Translations under genes and position numbers: made by a program
The notes under the pieces: generated by a model
What the model was told of the DNA's origin: nothing
What the model saw: the letters and a program-made list of their open reading frames with translations, nothing else
The model's database searches: none
Shown: piece by piece, positions 28,581 to 37,061 of the stretch
How the letters are laid out: every line of letters begins with the position of its first letter
Position numbering within the stretch: the stretch's first letter is position 1
From: Gordonia sp. X0973
Lineage (GTDB): Bacteria; Actinomycetota; Actinomycetes; Mycobacteriales; Mycobacteriaceae
NCBI RefSeq assembly: GCF_013348785.1
Contig: NZ_CP054691.1
Coordinates: 2,852,001-2,916,000 of the forward strand
DNA: 64,000 nucleotides
Direction of reading: 5' to 3'

Positions 28581-28934
28581 CTAGGAACCCCACCAGGGCG
28601 GCGGGGGCTTGCGCTTGCCCCGCGGCGGGGTCCGATGCTTGCCGCGCGGCGCCGGCTTGGCGTTGGGTCCCGGGCGTTGGTAGCTGTTCAACCCGGGCTC
28701 CGGCGGGCCCTGGTTGTCCGGATTGGCACCCGGGCCCTGCATCCGGTTCTGCCCCGGCTCGGGCGGACCCTGGTTGTCCGGGTTCCCGCCGGGACCCTGC
28801 ATCCTGCTCTGACCCGGTTCCGGCGGATCGGACGGATCGGCGACCGCATGCGGTACGCCGAGGAGCAACGCCCCGGACAGCGCGGCACCGATGACGGCTC
28901 CACCGACCCCTCGACGGGTGAGTTTGTTCTGCAT
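28581..28934 (-). CDS. Secreted Pro/Gly/Gln-rich repeat protein
   Basis: 117 residues from the ATG at 28934 (MQNKLTRRG). Signal peptide to about residue 33 (GALLLGVPHAVA). The mature protein consists of a roughly 20-residue unit repeated about two and a half times, PPEPGQSRMQGPG-GNPDNQG, then a near copy, then PPEPGLNSYQRPG, ending in a basic Pro-rich tail (APRGKHRTPPRGKRKPPPPW). No domain recognised; likely extracellular or wall-associated. An upstream in-frame start at 28955 is possible but would put charged residues ahead of the signal. Confidence 0.75.
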   Translation of the reverse strand: MQNKLTRRGVGGAVIGAALSGALLLGVPHAVADPSDPPEPGQSRMQGPGGNPDNQGPPEPGQNRMQGPGANPDNQGPPEPGLNSYQRPGPNAKPAPRGKHRTPPRGKRKPPPPWWGS

Positions 28935-29102
28935 CCTGCGCTCCTCGCTTGCCACACACCGCCCAATAGAGCAGTGCTATAGCGCAATGTAGCGACACTT
29001 AAGCCGATGGTGACGGCTTTCGTCGATCCCGCGGCGGGTATTTGGTCCCGCACCGACACTCGGGCGACGTGGGGTCCGCGATGGCACACCGCGACAGCAG
29101 AA

Positions 29103-29118
29103 CTTACCGTGGAGTAAG
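29103..29118. promoter_or_regulatory. Palindrome before the thioesterase-like gene
   Basis: CTTAC (29103-29107) and GTAAG (29114-29118) form a perfect inverted repeat with a 6-bp centre, ending 8 bp before the ATG at 29127. Its position over the probable start of transcription or ribosome site suggests a regulator site, for example for a TetR-type protein. No binding protein can be named. Confidence 0.3.
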
Positions 29119-29126
29119 ATCGAGTC

Positions 29127-29615
29127 ATGTCTTCTGCGAATCCGCGCCCGAGCGCGACCTACGCCCTGCGCCGCCGACTGCCCAAGAACATGATCGGCAA
29201 TGCCCTCTTCTCCGCCGGCATGGTGGCGAAGGTGCCCTACTTCGGCACCATCCTGCCCCTGGTCACCGAGATGGAACCCGGCTACTGCAAGGTGACGGCA
29301 CCCAATTGGTTCGGCGTCCACAACCACATCGGCACCTTCCACGCGATCGCCGCGTGCAACCTCGCCGAAACCGCGATGGGCATGCTGATGGAGGCGACCA
29401 CCCCCACCTCGCACCGGTGGATTCCCAAGGAGATGCACACCCAATACCTGGCCAAGGCCACGACGCGACTGACCGCCGAGGCGCGCCTGGCCGAGCCGAT
29501 CGACTGGGACTCGCTCACCGAGGGGCGCGACGTCGTGGTGAACATCGCCGTGCGCGACACCAAGGGCGACGAGGTGGTCCACTGCGACATCACCACCTGG
29601 GTCACGCCGGCCTGA
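29127..29615 (+). CDS. Hotdog-fold thioesterase-like protein (DUF4442/PaaI type)
   Basis: 162 residues. The segment WFGVHNHIGTFHAIAACNLAE matches the hotdog helix region of DUF4442/PaaI-like proteins, which hydrolyse acyl-CoAs. The C-terminal strands (DVVVNIAVRDTKGDEVVHC) complete the fold. It stands alone on the plus strand, convergent with mftG 9 bp away, with GGAG 14 bases before the ATG. Substrate unknown. Confidence 0.75.
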   Translation: MSSANPRPSATYALRRRLPKNMIGNALFSAGMVAKVPYFGTILPLVTEMEPGYCKVTAPNWFGVHNHIGTFHAIAACNLAETAMGMLMEATTPTSHRWIPKEMHTQYLAKATTRLTAEARLAEPIDWDSLTEGRDVVVNIAVRDTKGDEVVHCDITTWVTPA

Positions 29616-29624
29616 GTTCCGCAG

Positions 29625-30884
29625 TCAGCGCAGCGCGTCGGCGATGACGAGCGCGGCCATCATGATCGTCGCGTGCGGGCCGCTGCCGACCTTCGGCAGG
29701 ATCGAGCCGTCGACGACGCGCAGGCCGGACACACCGTCGAACCCACCCAGCCAGTCGGTCCGCTCGCCCATTGCGAGGCTCCCCCAGCCGTGCTGCGAAG
29801 TACCGACGACCGGCTCGACCCGAACCGATCCGTCGACGACGAAGTCGGCCATCGCCGGTGACGACAAGGCGCCGACCACCTGCTCCACCGCGTCGCCCAC
29901 CGGGCCGATCGGCGCGAGGCGCACGCGGAGCCGATCACCGTCGAGCCGCAGCTCCCCGGCCTCCGCCGGGTACATCTGGGCCACCCCGACGGCCGGCGTC
30001 GACGACGGCACTCCGGCGATGAAGCGCGCGAAGTCGTCCGCGTAGAGGCGGATCTCGGCGTCGGCGGTGTGGACCACACTCGGGAGCAGGACCGGACACG
30101 ACGCCGACGGCTGCTGCGGTCGGTACCGCACGAGGACCTCGCGGTGTTCGTAGACGGCCAGCGAACCCCCGACGATCCCCGAGCGCAGCAGCAGTTCCGC
30201 ACTGCCGAGCGTGCCCGCGCACAGGATCACCTCTCCGGCCCGCAGCTCCTCCCCCGAATCCGACACCGCCCCGACGACCCGCCCGCGTTCGACGATCAGC
30301 CGGCGGATCGGCGTATCGGCGCGCACGGTCGGCTCCGCACCGGGTCGCGACAGGTAGGCGTCCGCGGCCGTCCACCGTCGGCCGCCGCGGCGATTGACCG
30401 GCACCCGTTGCACTCCTGGTCTCGGCCACGGACCTGCGGGGGCGCGCTCCCACCGTGCCTCCAGCGCGCGCACGACCGGCGGCACGTCCTCGTCGGATGG
30501 CCGCGACACCGACATCGTGCCGCCGCCGGGACCCGCGCCGCCGTCGAGTTCGTCGTAGGCGGCTTCGATCGCCGCGCCGGTGAACGGACCGCCCCAACCG
30601 GCGAAGTCGTCGTGCGAGGTGCGCAGGAAGTAGCCGCCGTTCACCACCGACGACCCGCCGATGGCCCGGCCGCGCATCACCGGCGGATCGTCGGCGAACC
30701 AGCGCGTGAACCTTCCGGGATCGTGCCGCGATCCGAGCGCCAACCGGTCCACTCGGCGGGTGTCGGCGTCGGGTGCCGGCCCGGCCTCCACCAGCAGCAC
30801 CGCGCGATCCCGCGACAGCCGCGACGCCACCGCACATCCGGCGCTGCCGGCTCCGACGACGAGCACATCGGCGCGCGGACTCAC
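29625..30884 (-). CDS. mftG: Mycofactocin-system GMC-family oxidoreductase MftG
   Basis: 419 residues. The N-terminal FAD-binding motif VLVVGAGSAGCAVASRLS, the GMC signature GRAIGGSSVVNGGYFLR, and the C-terminal GMC_oxred_C region (SQHGWGSLAMG, with the active-site-like His, and GLRVVDGSILPKVGSG) identify a flavoenzyme of the choline/glucose oxidase superfamily. In mycofactocin clusters MftG reoxidises the reduced cofactor, linking it to respiration. The GTG start at 30884 overlaps the mftF stop (GTGA). Last gene of the mftE-F-G block. Confidence 0.9.
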   Translation of the reverse strand: MSPRADVLVVGAGSAGCAVASRLSRDRAVLLVEAGPAPDADTRRVDRLALGSRHDPGRFTRWFADDPPVMRGRAIGGSSVVNGGYFLRTSHDDFAGWGGPFTGAAIEAAYDELDGGAGPGGGTMSVSRPSDEDVPPVVRALEARWERAPAGPWPRPGVQRVPVNRRGGRRWTAADAYLSRPGAEPTVRADTPIRRLIVERGRVVGAVSDSGEELRAGEVILCAGTLGSAELLLRSGIVGGSLAVYEHREVLVRYRPQQPSASCPVLLPSVVHTADAEIRLYADDFARFIAGVPSSTPAVGVAQMYPAEAGELRLDGDRLRVRLAPIGPVGDAVEQVVGALSSPAMADFVVDGSVRVEPVVGTSQHGWGSLAMGERTDWLGGFDGVSGLRVVDGSILPKVGSGPHATIMMAALVIADALR

Positions 30885-32323
30885 CGTGCCAGCACCGGCA
30901 ACAGCGCCGTCGGATCGCGGTGGGCGACGGCACCCTGCCACAGACCCGCACCGTAGGCCAGGTCGTCGAGGCGGCGCATCGCCGCGAACGACAGCGGTCC
31001 CAGGCCCCGACCGCCGTCGTGGCGGTAGCGGATCCAGGCGACGGCCGCGTCGACGAGGGCCACCTGCACGAACAATCCGCGCAGCCGCCGCGACACGAGC
31101 GCTCCGAGCAGCGCCAGCGGCCAATAGTGCCGGCACACGGCTCCCGCGACCTGCGTCAACCCGCTCCCGACCGCACGCCCGGTCAACCCGGCGACAATCC
31201 GCTCCCGCCCCGGCATCGGCCCGATCCGGGCCCGGATGCGCGCGGCCGCGAACCCGACGGCCACCACCGCGACGACTGCGCCGAGGCGGGTGCGCGTCAA
31301 CAGCGCCGCCATCGCCACCGACACGGCGGCCCCCATCACCATCGGCGCGGCGCGGCGCCCGTGACGCCGGGCGAGATGCGCGGCACCGGTGCCGTAGAAG
31401 CGGCGGCGCGCCAGCATGTCCGGCAGCGAGGTCCGGTGTTCGTGGGCCACCTCGACGACCGGGTCGTAGCGCATCCGCCACCCCGCCCCCGCCATCCGCC
31501 AGCACATGTCGACGTCCTCGGCGACGCGCAGTTCGGCGTCGAAGTGGAGGAAGGCGCTGCGCCGCACCACCATCGCCGCACTCGGGACGTACGGCAGCGG
31601 TCCACCGGGGACGACGGGTGACTCGCGCGGCCCCATGTCCAGCGCCGAGAACCGTGCCTCATACCGCTCGACGATCCCGGGAGGCCGATCCGATCCCGCC
31701 GACGGCAGCGCGACGATCCGCGGCGCCACCAGGCCGACCGCCGGGTCGGAGAAGTGTGCCAGCAGCGCGGTCAGCCAATCCCCGGCGCACCCGGCGGGGG
31801 CCGCGCCGTCGGCCAGCGGCACGACGTCGGAATCGAGGAATACCAGGAACTCGGCGCTGCTGACGGCCGCGCCGTGGTTGCGGGCCGCGGCCGGTCCGCG
31901 GTTGGTGTCCAGGCGCACCAGGTGCACCCACCCCGGCACGACGATCGGCACCGTGGACCCGTCGTCGACGACCACCACGTCGCCGCCGTGCAGCGTCGCC
32001 AGCAGCCGGTCGACGCCGGCCTGGTTATCGCGCACCGGGATGATGACGGTGACCTGGTCGTCGTGCGGGCCGAACATCGGCCGGGGGTGCGCCACACCGG
32101 CGTCGATCAGGGTGCGCGCCAACTGCCTGCTCCCCTCGTCGACGACCGTGATGCGCCCGTCCACGTCGATCATGTCGGTGGCTCGGCGCGACATCCTCAA
32201 CAGTCGCGTCGGCGACCCGCCCACCAAATGGGTCCAGCTCCCGCGCGCGGCGCAGCGGGGATCCACCTGCGCTTGGAATCCGTCCGGGAGTCGCGCGTCC
32301 GGCCCGGTGGCCGTGGCGGTCAC
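30881..32323 (-). CDS. mftF: Mycofactocin glycosyltransferase MftF
   Basis: 480 residues. A family 2 glycosyltransferase domain starts near residue 90 (VTVIIPVRDNQAGVDRLLAT, VVVVDDGS), with the acidic motif FLDSDVVP and the acceptor region RVAEDVDMCWRM. An N-terminal region of about 85 residues and C-terminal hydrophobic segments (PMVMGAAVSVAMAAL, AVVAVVAVGFAA) follow the MftF layout. MftF adds beta-1,4-linked glucose units to (pre)mycofactocin. The GTG start at 32323 overlaps the mftE stop; the frame is open far upstream, but the overlap and family length fix the start. Confidence 0.92.
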   Translation of the reverse strand: MTATATGPDARLPDGFQAQVDPRCAARGSWTHLVGGSPTRLLRMSRRATDMIDVDGRITVVDEGSRQLARTLIDAGVAHPRPMFGPHDDQVTVIIPVRDNQAGVDRLLATLHGGDVVVVDDGSTVPIVVPGWVHLVRLDTNRGPAAARNHGAAVSSAEFLVFLDSDVVPLADGAAPAGCAGDWLTALLAHFSDPAVGLVAPRIVALPSAGSDRPPGIVERYEARFSALDMGPRESPVVPGGPLPYVPSAAMVVRRSAFLHFDAELRVAEDVDMCWRMAGAGWRMRYDPVVEVAHEHRTSLPDMLARRRFYGTGAAHLARRHGRRAAPMVMGAAVSVAMAALLTRTRLGAVVAVVAVGFAAARIRARIGPMPGRERIVAGLTGRAVGSGLTQVAGAVCRHYWPLALLGALVSRRLRGLFVQVALVDAAVAWIRYRHDGGRGLGPLSFAAMRRLDDLAYGAGLWQGAVAHRDPTALLPVLAR

Positions 32324-33039
32324 GAGAGTCGGCCCTGCTGGGTCGGCTCCCAGGTGTCGACGGCGCATACCAGTCCGTCGACGATCGTCGCGAGCAGCGC
32401 CTCGCCGTGGTCGGCGGCGGCGGCCGTCGGGTCGCCCAGGATGCCGTTGGGGCTGACCGCCGCGACGCCGCCACGACGCAGCTCCGGCAGCAGCTGTGCC
32501 AGCGGGGCGGAGTTTCCCGGGACGGCGCGCGTCAGGTCGACGGCCTCCGGGGCGAAGGCGAGCAGCATCGAGGTCTCGGCGTGCCCGGCGTGGGCGTCGA
32601 ATCCCGGCGCGGCGCACGCGAACCACCCGGCGTCGCGGCCCTCGTATCGCAGGGTCGCGACGACCTCGGCGAGCGTGGCGAGGTTGCCGCCGTGACCGTT
32701 GACGAAGACGAGCCGGCGCGCCCAGCGGCAGGCGCTGCGCCCGTACTCCAGGAGCACCGCGTGCAGGGCGTCGTGGCCGATGGACACGGTTCCCGCGAAG
32801 GCTTCGTGCTCACCGCTGGCCCCGTAGGACAGCGGCGGGGCGAGGACGACGAGTCCGCCGTCGTCGGCGCGCCCGAGCCGTGCCGCGCCGCGATGGGCGA
32901 TCTCCTCCGCGATGCGGGTGTCCGTGTCGAGCGGTAGGTGCGGACCGTGCTGCTCGGTGGCGCCGAGCGGGACGAGGAGCAGCACGTCGTGACCGGCAAG
33001 ATCGGTCGACGCGAGCGCCCCCAACTGCGCAACGGTCAT
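32320..33039 (-). CDS. mftE: Mycofactocin precursor peptide peptidase MftE (creatininase family)
   Basis: 239 residues of the creatininase/creatinine amidohydrolase fold. Metal-binding motifs are [27 protein letters not shown] and [10 protein letters not shown]. MftE cuts the MftC-modified precursor to release the Val-Tyr-derived dipeptide core. ATG at 33039 chosen because family proteins start just before the Q-LGAL helix. First gene of the mftE-F-G block, more than 4.5 kb from mftD, and divergent from the racemase-like gene at 33197. Confidence 0.93.
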   Translation of the reverse strand: MTVAQLGALASTDLAGHDVLLLVPLGATEQHGPHLPLDTDTRIAEEIAHRGAARLGRADDGGLVVLAPPLSYGASGEHEAFAGTVSIGHDALHAVLLEYGRSACRWARRLVFVNGHGGNLATLAEVVATLRYEGRDAGWFACAAPGFDAHAGHAETSMLLAFAPEAVDLTRAVPGNSAPLAQLLPELRRGGVAAVSPNGILGDPTAAAADHGEALLATIVDGLVCAVDTWEPTQQGRLS

Positions 33040-33196
33040 TCGCCCGAGTCTAGTGCCGCCGCGACGGCAGCGATACGGGGAAATCGGACCGCACGGCCGG
33101 CGGTCGGCCCCCGGCCCGATATGGAATGCTGTAGATAACAAGTCAACTGAAATCGAGCGTTGTCAGACGCCCGACCCGCTGTGGAGGCATTCGCAT

Positions 33197-34297
33197 ATGA
33201 CCAACGATTCCGGCCGTCCCGGCCCGCTCAGCTCGATCCGCGTCATCGAATTCGCCGGCATCGGACCCGGCCCGCACGCGGCGATGCTGCTGGCCGACCT
33301 CGGCGCCGACGTCGTCCGGGTGCAGCGCCCCGGTGACCTCCCGCAAGAGGGGCGCAACGCCGACATGTTGCTGCGCGGCCGCCGCGTCGTCGAGGCGAAC
33401 CTGAAGAACCCCGCCGACCGCGAGACCATCCTCGCCCTCGTCGCCAAGGCCGACGCGATCATCGAGGGCTTCCGCCCCGGTGTCATGGAACGGCTCGGCT
33501 TCGGCCCCGACGACCTCGCCGCGGTCAACCCGCGCCTGGTCTACGGCCGGATGACCGGCTGGGGTCAGGACGGACCGCGCGCCAACCTCGCCGGGCACGA
33601 TATGAACTACATCTCGCTGACCGGCATGCTGCACGCGATCGGCCGCGCCGACGAGAAGCCCACTCCCCCGCTCAACCTCGTCGGCGACTTCGGCGGCGGC
33701 TCGATGTTCCTCGTCATCGGCATCCTCTCCGCCCTCGTCGAACGCGAGGTCTCCGGCAAGGGGCAGGTCATCGACGCGGCGATGGTCGACGGCGCATCGG
33801 TGCTCGGCCAGATGATGTGGTCTTTCCGCGGCACGGGTCTCTGGCAGGACAAGCGCGGCGCCAACCTCCTGGACACCGGCGCGCCCTTCTACGAGGTCTA
33901 CGAGACCTCCGACGGCAAGTGGATGGCCGTCGGCGCGATCGAGCCGCAGTTCTACGCCGAACTCCTGAAGGGGCTCGACCTCGCCGAGGCCGATCTGCCG
34001 CATCAGCTGGACATGGGCCGCTGGGATGAGCTGAAGGCGAAGTTCGTCGAGGTCTTCAAGACCAAGACCCGCGACGAGTGGGCCGCGATCTTCGACGGCA
34101 CCGATGCCTGCGTCTCGCCGATCCTCGACTTCACCGAGGCGCCGGCCGATCCGCACCTGGCCGCGCGCGGCACGCTGGTCGAGATCGACGGCGTCATGCA
34201 GGCCCAGGTCGCCCCGCGCTTCTCGCGCACGCAGCCCGATACGCCGACCGGTCCGCAGCGCACCGCCAGCGATCCGGTGTCGATCTGGAAGGACTAG
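33197..34297 (+). CDS. mcr: CaiB/BaiF-family CoA-transferase, probable alpha-methylacyl-CoA racemase
   Basis: 366 residues. [32 protein letters not shown] and [24 protein letters not shown] and [14 protein letters not shown] are strong matches to alpha-methylacyl-CoA racemase (Mycobacterium MCR), with the catalytic His (AGHDMNY) and Asp (VGDFGGG). The enzyme epimerises (2R)- to (2S)-methylacyl-CoA, needed for beta-oxidation of cholesterol side chains and branched lipids. This fits the KstR-like sites nearby, although none is seen before this gene. GGAGG precedes the ATG at 33197. Its stop shares the bases CTAG with the convergent TetR gene. Confidence 0.85.
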   Translation: MTNDSGRPGPLSSIRVIEFAGIGPGPHAAMLLADLGADVVRVQRPGDLPQEGRNADMLLRGRRVVEANLKNPADRETILALVAKADAIIEGFRPGVMERLGFGPDDLAAVNPRLVYGRMTGWGQDGPRANLAGHDMNYISLTGMLHAIGRADEKPTPPLNLVGDFGGGSMFLVIGILSALVEREVSGKGQVIDAAMVDGASVLGQMMWSFRGTGLWQDKRGANLLDTGAPFYEVYETSDGKWMAVGAIEPQFYAELLKGLDLAEADLPHQLDMGRWDELKAKFVEVFKTKTRDEWAAIFDGTDACVSPILDFTEAPADPHLAARGTLVEIDGVMQAQVAPRFSRTQPDTPTGPQRTASDPVSIWKD

Positions 34298-34989
34298 CGC
34301 CCGTCGTCGCGCGCCAATCGCCGCAGCCAGTCGGCGAGCAGCGCCGTCTCGGCGGAGCCGAGGATCTCCGGATGACCCACCGCGTAGTCGAGCGCGGTGA
34401 GGAGGGCCGCCCGAGCGGCGCCCTCGTCGCCGACCGACACGCCGGTGACGGCCGCGAGCACGCCGTCGCGCACCGCCGCCGACAATTCGGGGTCCGGGCG
34501 CGCCTGCACGATCTGCCGTAGCGTCACCCCGACGTTGGTGGCCAGGATGTGCTCGACCGCCTGCTCCACGGGCACCGCGAGGCGTCCTTGATCGGCGGCC
34601 TTGCTGACCAGGCCGCGCAAGGCGGCGGTCGGGCGTGCCTGCGCGGGCGGCGACTGACCCGGCTGGACCGAGCCGTACATCAACGCATAGACACCCGGAT
34701 TCGCCAGGCCGAATGCGACGTGCTGATCCCAGCCGTCGCGGATGTCGCGGATCGGGTCGCCGCTCGACTCGCGGCTCGACTTCGCCGCGACGTATTGCTC
34801 GAAGCCGCGCTCGACGACGGCGTCGACCAGACCCTTCTTGTTGCCGAAGAAGTGGTACAGGGTCGGCATCGCTACGCCGACGCGCTCGCAGACGTTGCGC
34901 AGCGAGAACTCCTCGCCGGGCGCGGAGGCGATCTCCTCGGTCGCGGCGTCGAGCAACCGCGTCCGGGTATCGCCTGCCGCCTTGTCCAT
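34294..34989 (-). CDS. TetR-family transcriptional regulator
   Basis: 231 residues. An N-terminal helix-turn-helix ([39 protein letters not shown], residues 30-70) is typical of TetR repressors; the C-terminal domain is all helical. It is divergent from the NTF2-like gene at 35070, and their shared 80-bp gap holds a small palindrome, so it probably controls that gene and itself. Ligand unknown. Confidence 0.88.
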   Translation of the reverse strand: MDKAAGDTRTRLLDAATEEIASAPGEEFSLRNVCERVGVAMPTLYHFFGNKKGLVDAVVERGFEQYVAAKSSRESSGDPIRDIRDGWDQHVAFGLANPGVYALMYGSVQPGQSPPAQARPTAALRGLVSKAADQGRLAVPVEQAVEHILATNVGVTLRQIVQARPDPELSAAVRDGVLAAVTGVSVGDEGAARAALLTALDYAVGHPEILGSAETALLADWLRRLARDDGR

Positions 34990-35009
34990 AAGCCGTTATA
35001 GTATTCCTG

Positions 35010-35020
35010 TATCACTGATA
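35010..35020. promoter_or_regulatory. Small palindrome between the TetR and NTF2-like genes
   Basis: TATCACTGATA is a perfect inverted repeat (TATCA/TGATA around one base) in an unusually AT-rich 80-bp divergent gap that also contains TATAGT and TATATA. A plausible operator for the TetR protein at 34294-34989, but short. Confidence 0.3.
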
Positions 35021-35069
35021 TATAGCGACGTATCGCCCTTATGGACCGTCAATCGAGAGGATCCACCCG

Positions 35070-35396
35070 ATGAGCACGACCATGCCCGCCGCGGTCACCG
35101 CCTTCGTCGAGGCCGTCAACCGTCACGACGAATCCACCTTCCTCGACGCCTTCACCGCCGACGGCTTCGTCGACGACTGGGGCCGGATCTTCACCGGCCG
35201 CGACGACATCAAGGCCTGGAGCGACAAGGAGTTCATCGGGGCCGAGGGCACGATGACGGTGAACGAGGTGAGCACCACGGGCAACGCGACCACGGTGGTC
35301 GCCGACTGGCGGAGCAACTGGGCCAACGGCCTGAGCAAATTCATCTTCGCCGTCGACGGCGACCACATCGCCTCGATGACCATCCGAGAGGGATAG
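35070..35396 (+). CDS. NTF2-like / SnoaL-type protein
   Basis: 108 residues in the cone-shaped NTF2-like fold: AVTAFVEAVNRHDESTFLDAF, then GRIFTGRDDIKAW, and C-terminal strands (KFIFAVDGDHIASMTIREG). The family covers polyketide cyclases, ketosteroid isomerase-like enzymes and binding proteins; active-site identity cannot be decided. Divergent from a TetR gene and convergent with the mycofactocin-type SDR. Confidence 0.8.
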   Translation: MSTTMPAAVTAFVEAVNRHDESTFLDAFTADGFVDDWGRIFTGRDDIKAWSDKEFIGAEGTMTVNEVSTTGNATTVVADWRSNWANGLSKFIFAVDGDHIASMTIREG

Positions 35397-35422
35397 CCCC
35401 CGTTTCCGGCTTCCGCCGGGCC

Positions 35423-36223
35423 TCAGACCTTCGACGACCCCATGTCGATCGCGAACTCCGCCCCGGTCACCGCCTTCGCGGTCGCCAGGTAGAGCACCGC
35501 ATCGGAGAGGTCGTCGAGGGTCGCCACCGGGTAGTGGTTCATCATCGACGGGAAGTGCTCGCCGAAGGTGTCGAAGGCCTTGAACGCCTCAGTGTCCTCC
35601 AACGCCATCGGCGTGTGTACCGCGTACGGGTGGACGGTGTTGACGCGAATCCGCTTGGGGCCGAGTTCCTTGGCGGCCGATTGGGCCAGACCGCGCAACC
35701 CGAATTTCGACGCGGAGTACGACGACTGCATCGGCATCGCTTTCAGGCCCGCCGTCGACGAGATGATCGTGATGGACCCGCCGCTGCGCGCCTCGATCAT
35801 CGGGGGGATGACCGCTTTCAGCGTCTTCCAGGTGCCGACGAGGTTGACGTCGACGACATCGGCGAACTGCTCCTCGGTCAGCTCCCAGGTGAGCCCCCAG
35901 GTGAGGATGCCGGCGTTCGCCACGACGTGGTCGAGACGGCCGAAGGTCTCGATCCCCTCGGCCACCAACTCCTGCTGGAAGGCCAGGTCGCGGATGTCGC
36001 CCCGGCGGGCCAGGAGCTTGCCCCCGGCCTCCTCGACGAGGCGGACGGTCTCGGCCAGATCGGCCTCGGTGGCCGTCGGGTAGGTCTGATGGTCGGCGAC
36101 CGGCGAGGCGATGTCGAGACCGATGATCGACGCCCCCTCCCGCGCGAAACGGATCGCGTGATTGCGACCCTGACCTCGGGCGATGCCGGTGATGTAGACG
36201 ACTTGGCCGTCGAACTGTCCCAT
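35423..36223 (-). CDS. Mycofactocin-coupled SDR-family oxidoreductase
   Basis: 266 residues. Rossmann motif YITGIARGQGRNHA, NAG motif (VVANAGIL), and catalytic Ser-Tyr-Lys (STAGLKAMPMQSSYSASKFG). The ITGIARGQGR...GLDI pattern and the insert after the second strand match the mycofactocin-coupled SDR subfamily, which keeps NAD(H) tightly bound and uses mycofactocin as external electron acceptor. Start: ATG at 36223, just after a KstR-like box at 36231-36248, which also makes a steroid- or alcohol-related substrate plausible. Upstream codons in the same frame are excluded because they would span that box. Confidence 0.88.
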   Translation of the reverse strand: MGQFDGQVVYITGIARGQGRNHAIRFAREGASIIGLDIASPVADHQTYPTATEADLAETVRLVEEAGGKLLARRGDIRDLAFQQELVAEGIETFGRLDHVVANAGILTWGLTWELTEEQFADVVDVNLVGTWKTLKAVIPPMIEARSGGSITIISSTAGLKAMPMQSSYSASKFGLRGLAQSAAKELGPKRIRVNTVHPYAVHTPMALEDTEAFKAFDTFGEHFPSMMNHYPVATLDDLSDAVLYLATAKAVTGAEFAIDMGSSKV

Positions 36224-36230
36224 GAGAGAA

Positions 36231-36248
36231 ACTGTAACACGTTCTAGT
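36231..36248 (-). promoter_or_regulatory. KstR-like operator before the mycofactocin-type SDR
   Basis: The sequence fits the published KstR consensus TnnAACnnGTTnnA at 36233-36246 (TGTAACACGTTCTA on the plus strand) and is extended outward to ACT...AGT, giving a near-perfect 18-bp palindrome. It ends 8 bp from the SDR start codon, so a bound repressor would cover the transcription start or the ribosome site. KstR represses cholesterol-catabolism genes in mycobacteria and relatives. Confidence 0.75.
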
Positions 36249-36359
36249 TTCAGCGTGACGGCTTGAGCCGACGGGCGACGCCGGGCCGATGCCCGGGCCG
36301 TCTCGACCGATCCGACGGCGCCGGTGACACACCGAGCCACTCGGAGGTACACTTCGCCC

Positions 36360-36617
36360 ATGCCGACGGCTCTTCCACGCATTCAGGTGACCCAGACGCC
36401 GCAGGTCGCGGAGGCCCTGGAGGTTGCCGCGCGAACATGGCCGGACGTGCCGCGATCCGAACTCGTCACCCGGCTGATGACTGCCGGCGCCGAGACACTC
36501 GAGACCGAACGGGCCGACCGACGCGCGCGGCGACGGCGCCAACTCGACCGTCTGCGCGGCACCGTCGACTACCCGCCGGCCTACCTCGACGACCTGCGCG
36601 CCGGATGGCCCGAGTGA
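36360..36617 (+). CDS. Probable VapB-type antitoxin
   Basis: 85 residues. The N-terminal part (RIQVTQTPQVAEALEVAA) resembles ribbon-helix-helix DNA-binding antitoxins; the rest is highly charged (ADRRARRRRQLDRLRG) and ends in a region likely to wrap around the toxin. The stop overlaps the PIN-domain gene, the standard antitoxin-toxin layout. GGAGGT lies 13 bases before the ATG; an in-frame GTG at 36324 is an alternative start. Confidence 0.72.
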   Translation: MPTALPRIQVTQTPQVAEALEVAARTWPDVPRSELVTRLMTAGAETLETERADRRARRRRQLDRLRGTVDYPPAYLDDLRAGWPE

Positions 36618-36997
36618 TCGTCTTGGACGCGGCCGTGGTGATCGCGCATCTGAGCACCTCCGATCCCCACTCCGACGCGGCAGGCGACATCCTCGACACC
36701 GAGGAGGAACTCGCCATCCACCCGTTGTCGCTCGCCGAGGTCTTGGTCCATCCGGCACACACCGGCCAGGACGTGGCTATTTTCGAACGCCTGACGACCC
36801 GACTGGGCATCGAAACCGTGACGCCGACGCCCACGGAACCGATCGAACTCGCCCGCCTGCGCGCCCAGACCAAGCTCAAGATGCCCGGCTGTTGTGCGCT
36901 GGTGGCCGCCGAACGACTGGGCGCCCACTTGGCAACCTTCGACCGGCGCCTCGCCGAGGTGGCGCGCGGTCGCGGGGTTCGCGTCATCGCGAACTGA
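36605..36997 (+). CDS. PIN-domain ribonuclease, VapC-type toxin
   Basis: 130 residues from the ATG at 36605; a GTG at 36614 overlapping the antitoxin stop is an alternative. PIN-domain acidic residues are visible: Asp in VIVLDAAVVIAHL, Glu in HPLSLAEVLVHP, and Asp in HLATFDRRLAEVA, which would bind Mg2+/Mn2+ for RNA cleavage. The third acidic position (near ARLRAQTKLKMPGCCAL) is occupied by other residues. Such toxins cleave tRNA or rRNA and are neutralised by the preceding antitoxin. Confidence 0.82.
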   Translation: MARVIVLDAAVVIAHLSTSDPHSDAAGDILDTEEELAIHPLSLAEVLVHPAHTGQDVAIFERLTTRLGIETVTPTPTEPIELARLRAQTKLKMPGCCALVAAERLGAHLATFDRRLAEVARGRGVRVIAN

Positions 36998-37028
36998 GCC
37001 GGCGTCCTCCGTTCCTCCCGCACTTTCC

Positions 37029-37060
37029 CTTCCTCCCGACGGAACTTCATCGGGAGGAAG
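37029..37060. terminator. Bidirectional hairpin between the toxin and SRPBCC genes
   Basis: A perfect 11-bp stem, CTTCCTCCCGA (37029-37039) with TCGGGAGGAAG (37050-37060), loop 10 bases, in the 64-bp gap between the convergent stops at 36997 and 37062. No clear U-tract on either strand, so termination strength is uncertain. A nearby partial copy of the left arm (TTCCTCCCG at about 37012-37020) is also present. Confidence 0.6.
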
Positions 37061-37061
37061 G

